64,000 bases of DNA, from contig NZ_PIPO01000001.1 in assembly GCF_003986975.1 (NCBI RefSeq), positions 248,001 to 312,000 on the forward strand. The letters run 5' to 3'. A program made the translations under genes and the position numbers. The notes beneath the pieces are model-generated. The model saw only the letters and a program-made list of their open reading frames with translations. It was not told the origin of the DNA and made no database searches. The stretch is from Aliidiomarina soli (GTDB lineage: Bacteria > Pseudomonadota > Gammaproteobacteria > Enterobacterales > Alteromonadaceae). How positions within the stretch are numbered: the stretch's first letter is position 1; the number at the start of each line of letters is the position of its first letter. This document shows positions 1 to 9,913 of the stretch, in pieces.

Positions 1-951
1 AACCAAATCTGCAAACAGATGCGGGAACAGGTCCGGCTGGGTCGCTAACTGGTTCAGATAGGCGGTACGGATACCGTCATCTTCGAGTAACGGCCACAAC
101 CGGGCTGCCAGTATAACCAACAGATCAGGTTCACAGGAGGTATCGAGCAGGGCCCTAATTGCGCGCTGCAGCTCGCTGGTTATGCGACTGCCGGACTGAA
201 CTGAGCTACTCAGCGCACGAAGTAATGAAATATGCTGAGGCAGCGCTGCTTCGCCGCGTTGCTGTTGCAGGCGGGCGGTTAAATTATGTTGCAGACTGCT
301 GGGTAGAGGGTGCTGCTCCAGGGTTTCACAAAGCACTTTCTGAAAAGGGGCAGGCCAGCTGTCAAAGTGCTGATGGATAGCAGTGGCCAGCTTGGGCTGT
401 TGGTTGAGGCGTACGGCAACATCATGCAATCCTTGTAAGCCGAGTTGCTGCCAGTCAGCTGGCTGACTCTTACCAAGAATAAAAGCCTCGGCGTCTTCAA
501 AATAAATGCTCGCTGGCTGCTCTAATAAGTAGCTTACTTTGGCATGAAAGGCGGCTCGTTTATCCTCAGCAGGGGTAAAAATATATGGGTTTTGTTTCAG
601 GATCTCGTCCTGTTCAGCGCTGGTTGGCGCGGTAATATCGCGACCCAGTGCTTCGACTATAATTTGCAGATAATGCTGGCGTGCGCCATGGCTGATCAGG
701 CCACGCTCATCCAGTGGAAACTTAGCGAACCAAATATAGGGGCTCTGCGCATTATTTTTATGCCAGAAAACAATCCCCAGCCAGGCGTGTTGTTGCAGCG
801 GTGTGGGGTAGGGCTGCTGGCCAGCTTCTATCAATGCAAACTCAGTATTTGCAATTTGTTGAACAAGACGACCTAAGTCAAAAATGTAATAATGGGTGTC
901 TCCGATAGTGAGAAACTCAGTTAAAGTATCAACGCTGTTCGCCTGGGTCAT
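1..951 (-). CDS. DUF3549 family protein, partial (runs off the left edge)
   Basis: Reading the minus strand from the ATG at 951-949 gives 317 codons with no stop before the window edge, so the C-terminus is missing. The product begins MTQANSVDTLTEFLTIG and is soluble, with no signal peptide or membrane segment. It resembles the DUF3549 proteins found beside yqcC and truC in Shewanella, Vibrio and relatives, and it sits divergently from those two genes here, which supports the call. Biochemical function is unknown. Confidence 0.8.
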   Translation of the reverse strand, partial: MTQANSVDTLTEFLTIGDTHYYIFDLGRLVQQIANTEFALIEAGQQPYPTPLQQHAWLGIVFWHKNNAQSPYIWFAKFPLDERGLISHGARQHYLQIIVEALGRDITAPTSAEQDEILKQNPYIFTPAEDKRAAFHAKVSYLLEQPASIYFEDAEAFILGKSQPADWQQLGLQGLHDVAVRLNQQPKLATAIHQHFDSWPAPFQKVLCETLEQHPLPSSLQHNLTARLQQQRGEAALPQHISLLRALSSSVQSGSRITSELQRAIRALLDTSCEPDLLVILAARLWPLLEDDGIRTAYLNQLATQPDLFPHLFADLV

Positions 952-996
952 AGTTCGTTAACTCGTTACAGGTGGTGATGAATGTCAGTCGTATGG

Positions 997-1005
997 TGTT
1001 ATATT
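997..1005 (+). promoter_or_regulatory. Candidate extended -10 promoter for yqcC-truC
   Basis: TG at 997-998, one base, then TATATT at 1000-1005 forms an extended -10 element 35 bases ahead of the yqcC start. The hexamer 17 bases upstream (GATGAA) is a poor -35. It lies in the short divergent gap between the DUF3549 gene and yqcC, where promoters are expected. Confidence 0.35.
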
Positions 1006-1039
1006 TTGCTAATTCAATGCGGTAAGTAAGAGAACTCTA

Positions 1040-1384
1040 GTGCAATATCAGCAAGTCCAAATTTTATTAGTGCAGCTGCAAAACGAGCTGCAGGATCTTC
1101 AGTTATGGCAGTCGCAAGCTCCGTCTGCGGAGGCGTTGCAGAGCACCCAGCCATTTGCGGTGGACACCCTGGCGTTTCACCAGTGGTTGCAGTTTATAAT
1201 GATACCACGAATGGAAAACCTGGTGCAGGCGCGTCGACCTTTACCAACGTCGATGGCGGTGAGCCCGATGGCGGTGCAGGTGTATTCCGGTCAGTTGAAA
1301 CAGCATCGGATGCTTATTAATTGTCTGCGTGAGCTGGACCAGGCTGTTACCGGGCAGGACCCATTGCAACCGGACCAGGCATGA
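1040..1384 (+). CDS. yqcC: YqcC family protein
   Basis: A 114-residue soluble, Gln- and Leu-rich helical protein starting at GTG (1040). Its size, its motif-poor helical sequence and its position immediately before truC match the YqcC (DUF446) family; E. coli also has yqcC directly upstream of truC. Its stop TGA overlaps the truC ATG (ATGA at 1381-1384), so the two are probably translationally coupled. The role of YqcC is not established. Confidence 0.82.
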   Translation: MQYQQVQILLVQLQNELQDLQLWQSQAPSAEALQSTQPFAVDTLAFHQWLQFIMIPRMENLVQARRPLPTSMAVSPMAVQVYSGQLKQHRMLINCLRELDQAVTGQDPLQPDQA

Positions 1385-2109
1385 GCGAACTGTCGCTGCT
1401 GTTTCAGGATCGCTATTTCGTCGCCATCGATAAACCTGCCGGATTATTGGTGCATCGCTCCTGGATCGCGTCGGAGGCGAAAGAATTTGCGCTGCAGATG
1501 CTGCGTGACCAGATAGGGCAACGGGTGTATCCGGTGCACAGGCTGGATCGTCCCACCTCGGGTATTTTACTCTTCGCATTGGATAGTGACAGCGCGCGAC
1601 AAATGGGAGAGTGTTTTGCCAACCGAGAGGTACATAAAATGTACCATGCGGTGGTGCGTGGCTATTTGCCCGAGCATGGTCAGATTAATTACCCGTTAAC
1701 AGAGCAGTTGGATAAGATTGCCGATAAACAGGCATCGACGGATAAAGAGGCACAGTCAGCAGTGACCGATTACATGACACTGGAGCGGGTTGAATTGCCT
1801 TATGAAGTCAGTAAACAGCACACTACGGCGCGTTATTCACTGGTAAAGCTGTCACCGAAAACAGGTCGTAAGCACCAGTTGAGACGCCATATGGCACATC
1901 TGCGACATCCGATTATTGGTGATACCAGTCATGGTGACGGCCGCCAGAATCGTTTTTTTCGACAGCATTTTGACCTGCAGCGTTTGTTGTTAGCTGCGAC
2001 CGGGATGGAATTTACCCACCCAATTACTAAGCAGAAAATTCATATTCAAAGTGAGGTTCCGGCAGAGTTCCGGCGCCCGTTTCAGGCGCCGGATGCAATA
2101 CGGCCTTAA
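1381..2109 (+). CDS. truC: tRNA pseudouridine(65) synthase TruC
   Basis: A 242-residue RluA-family pseudouridine synthase. The catalytic motif HRLDRPTSG is at about residues 53-61, with Asp56 as the predicted nucleophile. The KPAGLLVH segment (18-25) and the late motif KTGRKHQLRRH are also present. TruC isomerises uridine 65 of some tRNAs; the call rests on family likeness plus the yqcC neighbour. It ends five bases from the dapD stop on the other strand. A GC-rich hairpin at 2070-2092 lies within its 3' end but lacks a T-run. Confidence 0.92.
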   Translation: MSELSLLFQDRYFVAIDKPAGLLVHRSWIASEAKEFALQMLRDQIGQRVYPVHRLDRPTSGILLFALDSDSARQMGECFANREVHKMYHAVVRGYLPEHGQINYPLTEQLDKIADKQASTDKEAQSAVTDYMTLERVELPYEVSKQHTTARYSLVKLSPKTGRKHQLRRHMAHLRHPIIGDTSHGDGRQNRFFRQHFDLQRLLLAATGMEFTHPITKQKIHIQSEVPAEFRRPFQAPDAIRP

Positions 2110-2114
2110 CTGCG

Positions 2115-2939
2115 TTACTCAGCGGCCCGAAGTAGCTCGTTAATACCGACTTTAGCGCGGGTCTTCGCGTCTACTTTTTTGACGATAATGGCCGCATACA
2201 AGCTGTGGCTGCCATCTTTGGCGGGCAACGAACCAGGCACCACTACCGCACCAGCAGGTACACGACCGTAATGAACCTGACCGGTTTCGCGGTCAAAAAT
2301 GCGAGTGCTCTGGCCGATATACACGCCCATCGAGATAACCGCACCTTCTTCAACGATGACCCCTTCGACAATTTCTGAACGGGCACCAATAAAGCAGTTG
2401 TCTTCGATAATGGTAGGGTTGGCCTGCAAAGGCTCCAGCACGCCGCCAATGCCGACACCACCAGACAGGTGAACGTTCTTACCAATTTGCGCACAGGAGC
2501 CAACGGTTGCCCAGGTGTCGATCATGCTGCCTTCATCGACGTAGGCGCCGAGGTTGACATAGCTTGGCATGACCACCACGTTGTTACCCACGAAAGAGCC
2601 CCGACGAACCATCGCCGGCGGCACCACACGGACACCGTCACGTTTAAAATCAGCCTCGCTGTAGTCAGCGTATTTACTTGGGACTTTGTCAAAAAAGCGG
2701 GTTTCACCGCCATCCATCAGTTCATTGTCATTGAGACGGAATGATAGTAACACCGCTTTTTTTACCCATTCGTTGACTACCCAGTCACCGTCTTTCTTCT
2801 CGGCTACCCGCAGGGTGCCTGAGTCGAGCCCGTCAAGGGCCTGGCGAACGGCGTCACGAATCTCAGCTGGCGCACTGGCCGGCGACAAGTCCGAACGCTT
2901 CTCAAAAGCGTCTTCGATAATCTGTTGTAGCTCTTGCAT
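2115..2939 (-). CDS. dapD: 2,3,4,5-tetrahydropyridine-2,6-dicarboxylate N-succinyltransferase DapD
   Basis: A 274-residue protein, the same length as E. coli DapD. It transfers succinyl from succinyl-CoA to tetrahydrodipicolinate in the lysine/diaminopimelate pathway. The N-terminal third is helical and the middle carries left-handed beta-helix hexapeptide repeats (segments such as [10 protein letters not shown] and IGGVLEPLQ) typical of trimeric acyltransferases. The ATG at 2939 has an AGGAAAG ribosome site upstream. The order map-glnD-dapD on one strand is the usual gammaproteobacterial arrangement. Confidence 0.97.
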   Translation of the reverse strand: MQELQQIIEDAFEKRSDLSPASAPAEIRDAVRQALDGLDSGTLRVAEKKDGDWVVNEWVKKAVLLSFRLNDNELMDGGETRFFDKVPSKYADYSEADFKRDGVRVVPPAMVRRGSFVGNNVVVMPSYVNLGAYVDEGSMIDTWATVGSCAQIGKNVHLSGGVGIGGVLEPLQANPTIIEDNCFIGARSEIVEGVIVEEGAVISMGVYIGQSTRIFDRETGQVHYGRVPAGAVVVPGSLPAKDGSHSLYAAIIVKKVDAKTRAKVGINELLRAAE

Positions 2940-2968
2940 AACTTTCCTACTTCGTTATTTTCAGTTAA

Positions 2969-5614
2969 TCAATTGGGATCAGGTTCATCGTTCAGGGTAT
3001 CAATAATCGTCTTTTTAAGCTGTTCACACTGGCTTTCACTCAGTGCCTGCTGGTGCTCCGAGGTGACACTGAATAAATCCTCAGCTTGTTCACCAATGGT
3101 GGTTATCTTGGCTGCCTGCAAAGTGACATTCTGCGCTTGCAGAACCTTAGCCAACATCGCAATCAGGCCCGGGCGATCCAGCGTGACCAATTCAAACGTG
3201 GTGCGTTTCTTATTTTTCTGCGCCAGAAAGGTGACCTTTGTCGGCACATTGAAATTACGCATCCGCCGTGACAGATGACGTTTAGCTGAGGGGGGTGAAC
3301 GTCGCTTACGCAGTACATCGTAGAGATGCTGTTTGACTTCCTCAATTCGCTGCGGGTCAACCAGTGGCTTGCCATCGGTCTGCAGCAGGACAAAAGTGTC
3401 CATTACATAGCCGTCACGGGTATTTAGGATCTGTGCATCATGAATGCTCAGCTGCTCACCATCGAGCACGGCCGCCACGTTGGCGAACAAGTGGCTTTCT
3501 TCATGATGGTAGATAAACAGCTCGGTGGTACCGTGATTATTTTCATCGCCAATCAGGATCAGCGGTAGCTGATGTTCCTGCAGATGGACAATGTGCTGCG
3601 TATGCCAGGCAATTTGTTCTGGGGTGTGGCGATTAAAGTAGTCCACGGTGAAGCGAGCCCACAATTGAGTGACCTCGTTGGCCGCATAGCCTGCGCTTAA
3701 CAGCAGCCCCATTGCTCCGGCGCGATTGGCGTTGATCCGCTCACGAATGTCCATGCTGTGACTACCTTCCTGCTGCAATATATTAGCGGTGGCATGGTAG
3801 AGCTCTTCGAGTAAGGTCGCTTTCCAGTTATTCCACAGGTTGCTGTTGGTCGCACGGATGTCCGCGACGGTCAGGCAATAGAGGTATTGCAGCCGTTGCA
3901 TGGTCTTTACTTCACGGGCGAATTTTTGCAGCACTTCAGGATCGTAAATATCACGTTTTTGCGCCGTCACCGACATCAGCAGATGCTGGCGAACCAGCCA
4001 GCCTACCAGTGCCGCATCGTCGTCGGGGTAGTCATGCTGTTGACAAAAATGGAGGGCGTCGACTTCGCCCAGCTCCGAATGGTCACCCCCGCGGCCTTTG
4101 GCAATATCATGGAAAATACCGGCGAGGAACAAGAGTTCGGGCTTGGTCATGCTTTGCACCAATTCACTGCAAAGCGGGAAGCGCTCACTTTGTTCTTCCA
4201 GGGTGAAATTGTAGAGGTTGCTAATCAGGCGAAAAGTATGTTCGTCCACGGTATAGGCGTGAAACAGGTCAAACTGCATCTGCCCGACAATATGCTGCCA
4301 TTGGGGCAGGTATTGCGCCATGATGCCATGCTGGTGCATCAGCGCGAACGGCAAGCCGAAGCCCCGCGGGTGTTTCACAATGGCGTTAAAGTAGCGTCGG
4401 CAGTCAGCGTCGTAACTAAGGGGCTGCTGTAACTGCCCCCGCGCATTGCGCAGTAAGCGGATGGTATGCGAATGAATACCTTTAATATCACTGCGCTCTG
4501 TTATCAGCAGGAAAAATCGCATAATCGTCTGTGCTTGTTTAAACACATCATCATGGCGGGCGCTGATAAGTCCGCGCAAAATGACAAAGTCCGCATCCAG
4601 CACCAGCGGTGCAGGGGACGTATCACCGGTTAAAATGGCCTGCTCAAAGAACTGCAGCAGCATGCGGTTCAGTTCACACACCCGCAGCACCACTTTGAAG
4701 TAGTCTTTCATCATCTGTTCAACAGAGCTTTTGCCCTCACGGCCATAGCCAAGGCGCATCGCTACGCCGGGCTGATAGTCAAACAGTAAGCGGTCTTCGG
4801 CTTTGTCGGCTTCCAGGTGCAGGGCATAACGGACACGCCAGAGAAAACTGGTGCAGTCCTGTAGTTCTAGAAATTCATCGGCGCTGATGTAGTGATATTC
4901 GACCAGGCTTTCGTCATTCTTGGTGCGAAAATGGTGTTTGGCGATCCAGCCGATGGTCTGAATGTCGCGCAGACCGCCTGGTGAGGATTTGATATTCGGT
5001 TCCAGATTATACGAGGTGCCGTGGTAGCGTTGATGGCGCGAAGTCTGTTCATCTACTTTGGCTTGATAAAAGGCGCGGCTGGACCAGGGGAAATCGCGGT
5101 TAATACGTTGTTGTAAACGTTCAGTGAGTTGCTCATCACCACATAACAGGCGATTCTCAATCAGCGTGGTGGCAATGCTGATATCCTCATCTGCACCTTG
5201 CATACATTGCTCAACGGTGCGCACTGAATGGCCGACATCGAGGCGTAAATCCCACAACAGGGTAACCAGTTCACTGATTTTCTCCACATTTGGAGTGCTT
5301 AAATAGCCTTCGTGCAGAAACAGTAAATCAATATCCGACCAGGGATGCATGGTGCCGCGACCATAGCCACCGACGGCTAACAGCGCTAAATCGCCAGCCG
5401 GCAGTTGCAGCTGCGACCAAAGGTGACAGAGTAGTTGGTCAAAAAAATACGCCCGATGCTGCACCAGTATATCGATATCGGCACTGATAAACTGTTCGGC
5501 GGACCAGTCATTGTAGGCTTTTAGCTGCGCCTTAAAGCCCGCCAAATCAGTTAGAGAAGCGGGCCAGTGGGCGCTAAACAGTTGAGCAAATTCGGGGGCG
5601 GCGTGCTGGCGCAT
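2969..5614 (-). CDS. glnD: Bifunctional [protein-PII] uridylyltransferase / uridylyl-removing enzyme GlnD
   Basis: An 881-residue nitrogen sensor that uridylylates PII proteins when glutamine is low and removes UMP when it is high. The N-terminal nucleotidyltransferase motif (GGYGRG then SDIDLLFL) is near residues 80-100. The central HD phosphohydrolase motif reads FHDIAKGRGGDH. Two ACT domains close the protein (near FVLLQTDGKPLVD and TLDRPGLIAML); these bind glutamine in the family. It sits ten bases beyond map and 29 bases before dapD, so the three are probably co-transcribed. Confidence 0.97.
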   Translation of the reverse strand: MRQHAAPEFAQLFSAHWPASLTDLAGFKAQLKAYNDWSAEQFISADIDILVQHRAYFFDQLLCHLWSQLQLPAGDLALLAVGGYGRGTMHPWSDIDLLFLHEGYLSTPNVEKISELVTLLWDLRLDVGHSVRTVEQCMQGADEDISIATTLIENRLLCGDEQLTERLQQRINRDFPWSSRAFYQAKVDEQTSRHQRYHGTSYNLEPNIKSSPGGLRDIQTIGWIAKHHFRTKNDESLVEYHYISADEFLELQDCTSFLWRVRYALHLEADKAEDRLLFDYQPGVAMRLGYGREGKSSVEQMMKDYFKVVLRVCELNRMLLQFFEQAILTGDTSPAPLVLDADFVILRGLISARHDDVFKQAQTIMRFFLLITERSDIKGIHSHTIRLLRNARGQLQQPLSYDADCRRYFNAIVKHPRGFGLPFALMHQHGIMAQYLPQWQHIVGQMQFDLFHAYTVDEHTFRLISNLYNFTLEEQSERFPLCSELVQSMTKPELLFLAGIFHDIAKGRGGDHSELGEVDALHFCQQHDYPDDDAALVGWLVRQHLLMSVTAQKRDIYDPEVLQKFAREVKTMQRLQYLYCLTVADIRATNSNLWNNWKATLLEELYHATANILQQEGSHSMDIRERINANRAGAMGLLLSAGYAANEVTQLWARFTVDYFNRHTPEQIAWHTQHIVHLQEHQLPLILIGDENNHGTTELFIYHHEESHLFANVAAVLDGEQLSIHDAQILNTRDGYVMDTFVLLQTDGKPLVDPQRIEEVKQHLYDVLRKRRSPPSAKRHLSRRMRNFNVPTKVTFLAQKNKKRTTFELVTLDRPGLIAMLAKVLQAQNVTLQAAKITTIGEQAEDLFSVTSEHQQALSESQCEQLKKTIIDTLNDEPDPN

Positions 5615-5623
5615 GGGTGGTTG

Positions 5624-6409
5624 TTAACTATGCTCAATGACGCGTTCGATGTCTTCATCGTCGCGCAGAGTAAGAATTTCGACGCCGGTTTCAGTCACCA
5701 GTAGGGTATGTTCCCACTGGGCACTTAAACTGCGGTCTTTGGTCAGCACTGTCCAGCCGTCTTTAAGGATTTTAGTGTAGCGTTTTCCAGCGTTAACCAT
5801 CGGCTCAATGGTCAGGCACATGCCAGCTTTCAGTTCGACACCGGTGCCCGCGCGTCCATAATGCAGTACTTGCGGGTCTTCATGGAATTCATCGCCAATA
5901 CCATGGCCGCAGAATTCACGCACGATGGAGTAGCCGAAACCTTCGGCATAGCTTTGAATTTCGTGGCCCAGGTCGCCCAGGCGAACACCAGGCTTAACCA
6001 TACTGATCGCTTTATAAAGGGACTCCTGGGTCACCTGGGTTAAGCGCTTGGCCAGAATAGAGCCTTCACCAACGATAAACATTTTGCTGGTATCACCGTG
6101 ATAGCCGTCTTTACGTACGGTGACATCAATATTAATAATGTCGCCTTTTTTGAGAGGCTTTTCGTTGGGTATACCATGGCAGACACAATGGTTAACCGAG
6201 GTGCAGATAGACTTAGGGAAACCGTGGTAGTTGAGTGGTGCCGGGTATGCGTCGTGAGCGACAATATAGTCGTGACAGATGGTGTTCAACTCATCTGTAG
6301 TGATGCCCGCTTTGACATGTGGGGTAATCATCTCCAGCACACTGGCGGCAAGACGGCCCGCGACACGCATTTTTTCAATTTCTTCAGCAGTTTTAATCTT
6401 AATCGACAT
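5624..6409 (-). CDS. map: Type I methionine aminopeptidase
   Basis: A 261-residue protein that removes the initiator methionine from nascent proteins. The pita-bread fold metal ligands are visible in INIDVTVRKDGYHGDTS (two Asp), FCGHGIGDEFHEDP (His), CLTIEPM (Glu) and the final WEHTLLVTE (Glu). I start it at the ATG at 6409 (MSIKIKTAEEIEKM), which matches the family N-terminus. A GTG three codons upstream is possible but less likely. It is divergent from rpsB, as in E. coli. Confidence 0.97.
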   Translation of the reverse strand: MSIKIKTAEEIEKMRVAGRLAASVLEMITPHVKAGITTDELNTICHDYIVAHDAYPAPLNYHGFPKSICTSVNHCVCHGIPNEKPLKKGDIINIDVTVRKDGYHGDTSKMFIVGEGSILAKRLTQVTQESLYKAISMVKPGVRLGDLGHEIQSYAEGFGYSIVREFCGHGIGDEFHEDPQVLHYGRAGTGVELKAGMCLTIEPMVNAGKRYTKILKDGWTVLTKDRSLSAQWEHTLLVTETGVEILTLRDDEDIERVIEHS

Positions 6410-6560
6410 ACCAAGCACTCAATTGTTTGAAGTAACCCTGTGGACCTGTGGAGTCGGCCGCTTACGTCAGACAACGTCAGGGGTTGTTTGCAGCGGCCAA
6501 TGGTAGCAGAAAGCAACCTTTTACGCACCTGCTGAACAGGGCGCCAACCAATAGAAAATT

Positions 6561-6589
6561 TTGAAATTAATGGTCAATTGTGGTATAAA
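6561..6589 (+). promoter_or_regulatory. Sigma-70 promoter of rpsB-tsf
   Basis: TTGAAA at 6561-6566 and TATAAA at 6584-6589 are separated by exactly 17 bases. A TG at 6581-6582 extends the -10 element. This is the best consensus promoter seen in the window, and it lies about 170 bases before rpsB in the 348-base divergent gap after map. A GC-rich start region directly after the -10 (GCGCCGC) would fit stringent control of a ribosomal operon, but that is inference. Confidence 0.8.
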
Positions 6590-6670
6590 ACGCGCCGCAA
6601 CCCCATGGGCTGCAAATTGAGCTTTAGAAACTAAACTTTTAATACTTAAATTACACACATATATCGACAC

Positions 6671-6750
6671 ATGCTCCGGGGTGCCTGACGGGTTTGACTC
6701 AACGGGTCGGTGGCATGGGATATATGGAGGCGTAACCCCTACTTGAGGAA
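6671..6750 (+). promoter_or_regulatory. rpsB leader, probable S2 autoregulatory RNA structure
   Basis: The untranslated leader contains complementary pieces: CTCC (6674-6677) with GGAG (6726-6729), GGGGT (6678-6682) with ACCCC (6735-6739), and an inner TGCC/GGCA helix (6682-6685 with 6712-6715). The first two pairings cross each other, as in a pseudoknot. E. coli S2 represses rpsB-tsf translation through a conserved leader structure; this region has the right place and complexity. The ribosome site GAGGA follows at 6745-6749. Confidence 0.5.
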
Positions 6751-6757
6751 ATTTAAA

Positions 6758-7495
6758 ATGGCTACAGTGTCAATGCGTGACATGCTGAAAGCGGGTGTCC
6801 ACTTCGGTCACCAGACTCGTTATTGGAACCCTAAGATGAAGCCTTTCATCTTCGGCGCGCGTAACAAGATTCACATCATTAACCTGGAGCAAACCGTTCC
6901 AATGTTTAATGATGCACTGAGCTTCTTACAGCACACCGCGTCTAACAACGGTAAAATTCTGTTTGTTGGTACTAAGCGCGCAGCTGCTCAAACGGTTAAA
7001 GAAAGTGCATTGTCTTGCAACCAGTACTTCGTAAACCACCGCTGGTTGGGTGGTATGCTGACTAACTGGAAAACCGTTCGTCAGTCAATCAAACGTCTGA
7101 AAGACTTAGAAGCACAAAGCCAGGACGGTACTTTCGAAAAGCTGACCAAGAAAGAAGCGCTGGTTAACTCGCGTGAAATGGACAAGCTTGAGAAGAGCCT
7201 GGGCGGTATCAAAAACATGGGCGGCTTGCCAGACGTATTATTCGTCATCGATGCTGACCATGAACACATCGCGATTAAAGAAGCGAACAACCTGGGTATC
7301 CCGGTTGTATCTGTGGTTGATACCAACTCAAACCCAGACGGCGTTGATTACGTTATCCCTGGTAACGACGATGCTATTCGTGCCATTCAGTTGTACCTAG
7401 GCTCGGCCGCTGCGACCATCAATGAAGGTCGTCAGCAGTCAGGTGTAGCGGTTGCATCTGAAAAAGACGAGTTTGTTGAAGCAGACTCTGAATAA
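6758..7495 (+). CDS. rpsB: 30S ribosomal protein S2
   Basis: A 245-residue protein beginning [13 protein letters not shown], the conserved S2 start. The characteristic segments [18 protein letters not shown] and [12 protein letters not shown] are present. Upstream in-frame codons are open but belong to the leader; the ATG at 6758 has a GAGGA ribosome site eight bases before it. It is the first gene of the rpsB-tsf operon. Confidence 0.98.
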   Translation: MATVSMRDMLKAGVHFGHQTRYWNPKMKPFIFGARNKIHIINLEQTVPMFNDALSFLQHTASNNGKILFVGTKRAAAQTVKESALSCNQYFVNHRWLGGMLTNWKTVRQSIKRLKDLEAQSQDGTFEKLTKKEALVNSREMDKLEKSLGGIKNMGGLPDVLFVIDADHEHIAIKEANNLGIPVVSVVDTNSNPDGVDYVIPGNDDAIRAIQLYLGSAAATINEGRQQSGVAVASEKDEFVEADSE

Positions 7496-7515
7496 GTAAG
7501 ACACTTGAATAGACT

Positions 7516-7542
7516 GCCCGGTGTCTGTCACAGGCACCGGGC
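7516..7542 (+). terminator. Terminator-like hairpin between rpsB and tsf
   Basis: GCCCGGTGTCTG (7516-7527), loop TCA, then CAGGCACCGGGC (7531-7542) forms a 12-bp stem with one G-U pair. It is followed by ATTATTTG, a weak T-rich stretch, so it probably acts as a partial terminator or processing site that sets the S2 to EF-Ts ratio rather than a full stop. Confidence 0.6.
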
Positions 7543-7575
7543 ATTATTTGAATTTGATTGGCTGAGGACAAGACA

Positions 7576-8454
7576 ATGGCTGTAACTGCCGCAATGGTAA
7601 AAGAATTACGTGAGCGTACTGGCGCTGGCATGATGGATTGCAAAAAAGCACTGGAAGAAACCCAGGGCGATATCGAAACTGCAATCGACAACATGCGTAA
7701 GAGCGGCCAGGCGAAAGCTGCCAAGAAAGCAGGCCGTGTTGCTGCTGAAGGGATTATCCTGACTAAAGCAGAAGGCAACGTAGGTACCTTGGTTGAGCTG
7801 AACTGTGAAACTGATTTCGTATCACGTGACAAAAGCTTCCTGGCATTTGGCGACGAGGTTATTAACGCTGCATTTGCTAACCAGGAAAACGACATTGAAA
7901 GCCTGAACAACACCGACCTGGGTGAGAACACAGTTGAAGTAACTCGTGCTAACCTGGTTGCTAAAATCGGCGAAAACATGAATGTACGTCGCGTTCGCAC
8001 CGTAACTGGTGGTGACCGTGTAGTGACTTACGTTCACGGTGGTCGTATTGGTGTTGCAGTAGTAATGACTGGCGGCTCTGATGAGCTGGCGAAAGACGTT
8101 GCCATGCACGTCGCTGCGAGCAACCCACAGTTCGTTAAGCCAGAAGACGTGGCTGAAGAAGTGGTTAACAAAGAGCGTGAAATCCAGGTTGATATCGCTA
8201 TGCAATCTGGCAAGCCAAAAGAAATCGCTGAGAAAATGGTTGAAGGCCGGATGAAGAAATTCACTGGCGAAATCAGCCTGACTGGCCAGCCGTTCGTTAA
8301 GGACCCAGCTAAGTCTGTTGGCGAACTGCTGAAAGAAAATAGTGCTGATGTACTGGACTTCGTTCGTTTCGAAGTTGGTGAAGGTATTGAGAAGAAAGAA
8401 GAAGACTTCGCTTCTGAAGTTCAGGCTCAGGTTGCAGCAGCTAACAAAGGCTAA
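7576..8454 (+). CDS. tsf: Elongation factor Ts
   Basis: A 292-residue nucleotide exchange factor for EF-Tu. The N-terminal UBA-like module with [15 protein letters not shown] and the core motif [10 protein letters not shown], which contacts EF-Tu, are both present. I use the ATG at 7576 ([11 protein letters not shown]), preceded by GAGGA at 7564-7568; a TTG six codons upstream is unlikely. It follows rpsB after a hairpin and is closed by a strong terminator. Confidence 0.98.
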   Translation: MAVTAAMVKELRERTGAGMMDCKKALEETQGDIETAIDNMRKSGQAKAAKKAGRVAAEGIILTKAEGNVGTLVELNCETDFVSRDKSFLAFGDEVINAAFANQENDIESLNNTDLGENTVEVTRANLVAKIGENMNVRRVRTVTGGDRVVTYVHGGRIGVAVVMTGGSDELAKDVAMHVAASNPQFVKPEDVAEEVVNKEREIQVDIAMQSGKPKEIAEKMVEGRMKKFTGEISLTGQPFVKDPAKSVGELLKENSADVLDFVRFEVGEGIEKKEEDFASEVQAQVAAANKG

Positions 8455-8496
8455 GTAACCGTGGCATTGACGCCGGAACTGAACTGACTCTAAACT

Positions 8497-8535
8497 AACC
8501 GCGCCTCGTTTTAACGGCAGGGCGCGGTTTTTTTT
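8497..8535 (+). terminator. Rho-independent terminator after tsf
   Basis: AACCGCGCC (8497-8505) pairs perfectly with GGCGCGGTT (8521-8529) across a 15-base loop, and the stem runs directly into a T-tract. This marks the end of the rpsB-tsf transcript. Confidence 0.88.
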
Positions 8536-8562
8536 GACCTGAATTTATCAAGCTCTGATTGT
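8534..8562 (+). promoter_or_regulatory. Weak candidate promoter for pyrH
   Basis: TTGACC at 8534-8539 starts inside the T-tract of the tsf terminator. A 17-base spacer leads to GATTGT, a poor -10. A promoter is expected between the terminator and pyrH; this is the best match I can see, but it is not convincing. Confidence 0.3.
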
Positions 8563-8588
8563 ATCAAGTAAATAAGGAAGCCATAGCC

Positions 8589-9314
8589 ATGAGCACGAAT
8601 CCAAAAGCGAGTTATCGCCGCGTCCTGTTAAAATTAAGCGGAGAAGCCCTGATGGGGGACGAGCCGTTTGGCATTGATGCCAAAATGCTGGACCGCATGG
8701 CGCAAGAAATTAAAGAAGTGGTGGAACTTGGAGTCCAGGTAGGTTTAGTGATTGGTGGTGGCAACCTGTTTCGTGGTGAAGGGCTGGCAAAAGCGGGTAT
8801 GAACCGCGTTGTTGGTGACCACATGGGGATGCTGGCAACGGTTATGAATGGCCTCGCTATGCGCGACGCACTGCACCGTTCGTATGTGAACGCACGGCTG
8901 ATGTCGGCGATTGAATTGACTGGGGTTTGTGACAGCTACAACTGGGCAGAAGCGATCAGTTTACTTAAGTCAGGGCGTGTCGTAATCTTCTCCGCAGGCA
9001 CTGGTAACCCGTTTTTCACCACGGACTCTGCAGCTTGTTTACGCGGCATTGAAATCGAAGCAGAACTGGTTCTTAAAGGAACCAAAGTGGATGGGGTCTA
9101 TTCGGCCGATCCAATGAAAGATGCAGACGCCACGTTGTACCAGCAGATAACGTATGACGAAGTGTTGAGCAACGAATTGAAAGTGATGGACCTGGCAGCA
9201 TTTACGCTGGCGCGGGACCATAACTTACCGATCCAAGTTTTTAACATGAATAAACCGGGTGCCCTGAAAGCTGTTATTATGGGCGAACAGGAAGGCACAC
9301 GGATTAGCAACTAA
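8589..9314 (+). CDS. pyrH: UMP kinase
   Basis: A 241-residue hexameric UMP kinase of the amino-acid kinase fold, making UDP from UMP. The start segment [15 protein letters not shown], the [10 protein letters not shown] nucleotide loop and the late segment [13 protein letters not shown] are diagnostic. The ATG at 8589 has AAGGAAG upstream (8575-8580). It is followed closely by frr, the usual pair. Confidence 0.97.
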   Translation: MSTNPKASYRRVLLKLSGEALMGDEPFGIDAKMLDRMAQEIKEVVELGVQVGLVIGGGNLFRGEGLAKAGMNRVVGDHMGMLATVMNGLAMRDALHRSYVNARLMSAIELTGVCDSYNWAEAISLLKSGRVVIFSAGTGNPFFTTDSAACLRGIEIEAELVLKGTKVDGVYSADPMKDADATLYQQITYDEVLSNELKVMDLAAFTLARDHNLPIQVFNMNKPGALKAVIMGEQEGTRISN

Positions 9315-9326
9315 AGGTGAATCATC

Positions 9327-9884
9327 GTGATTAATGATGTGATTAAAGACGCTAAAGAGCGCATGGCAAAAAGTGTCGACGCACTAAAAAGTCAAATGTC
9401 TAAGGTTCGCACGGGACGTGCGCACCCGAGCATCCTGGATGGTGTTCGTGTACCTTATTATGGGGCCGAAACACCGCTTAACCAGTTAGCCAATATTACC
9501 GTGGAAGATTCGCGGACCCTGGCGATCACGGTATTTGATAAATCCACTACCGGCGCTGTTGAAAAAGCGATCATGACCTCGGATCTGGGTTTGAATCCAG
9601 CCTCAGCAGGGACTGTGATTCGGGTTCCTTTACCCCCGTTAACCGAAGAGCGGCGTAAAGAGCTGGTTAAAGTGGTTCGTTCAGAAGCAGAGCAGGGTCG
9701 TGTTGCAGTGCGCAATATTCGTCGTGACGCCAATGGCGACCTGAAAGAATTGCTGAAAGAAAAAGAAATCACCGAAGATGACGAGCACAAAGGTCAGGAT
9801 GATATTCAAAAAATCACCGACGAAGCGATCAAGAAAATCGATGATGCGCTGACTGCGAAAGAAGCGGAACTGATGGAAGTTTAA
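9327..9884 (+). CDS. frr: Ribosome recycling factor
   Basis: A 185-residue protein, the standard RRF length. It splits post-termination ribosomes together with EF-G. The N-terminal helix ([20 protein letters not shown]), [12 protein letters not shown] and the long C-terminal helices rich in Lys and Glu match the family. The start is GTG at 9327, with AAAGGTG upstream. Confidence 0.97.
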   Translation: MINDVIKDAKERMAKSVDALKSQMSKVRTGRAHPSILDGVRVPYYGAETPLNQLANITVEDSRTLAITVFDKSTTGAVEKAIMTSDLGLNPASAGTVIRVPLPPLTEERRKELVKVVRSEAEQGRVAVRNIRRDANGDLKELLKEKEITEDDEHKGQDDIQKITDEAIKKIDDALTAKEAELMEV

Positions 9885-9913
9885 GCGCTCATCCGCGAAG
9901 CCATTGGAGGCTG

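Noticed and set aside
2070-2092. GC-rich hairpin at the 3' end of truC as a terminator
   Set aside because: It is within the coding sequence and has no T-run on either strand.
3887-4432. A 181-codon plus-strand open frame inside glnD
   Set aside because: It lies wholly opposite the well-supported glnD domains and has no ribosome site or recognisable family.
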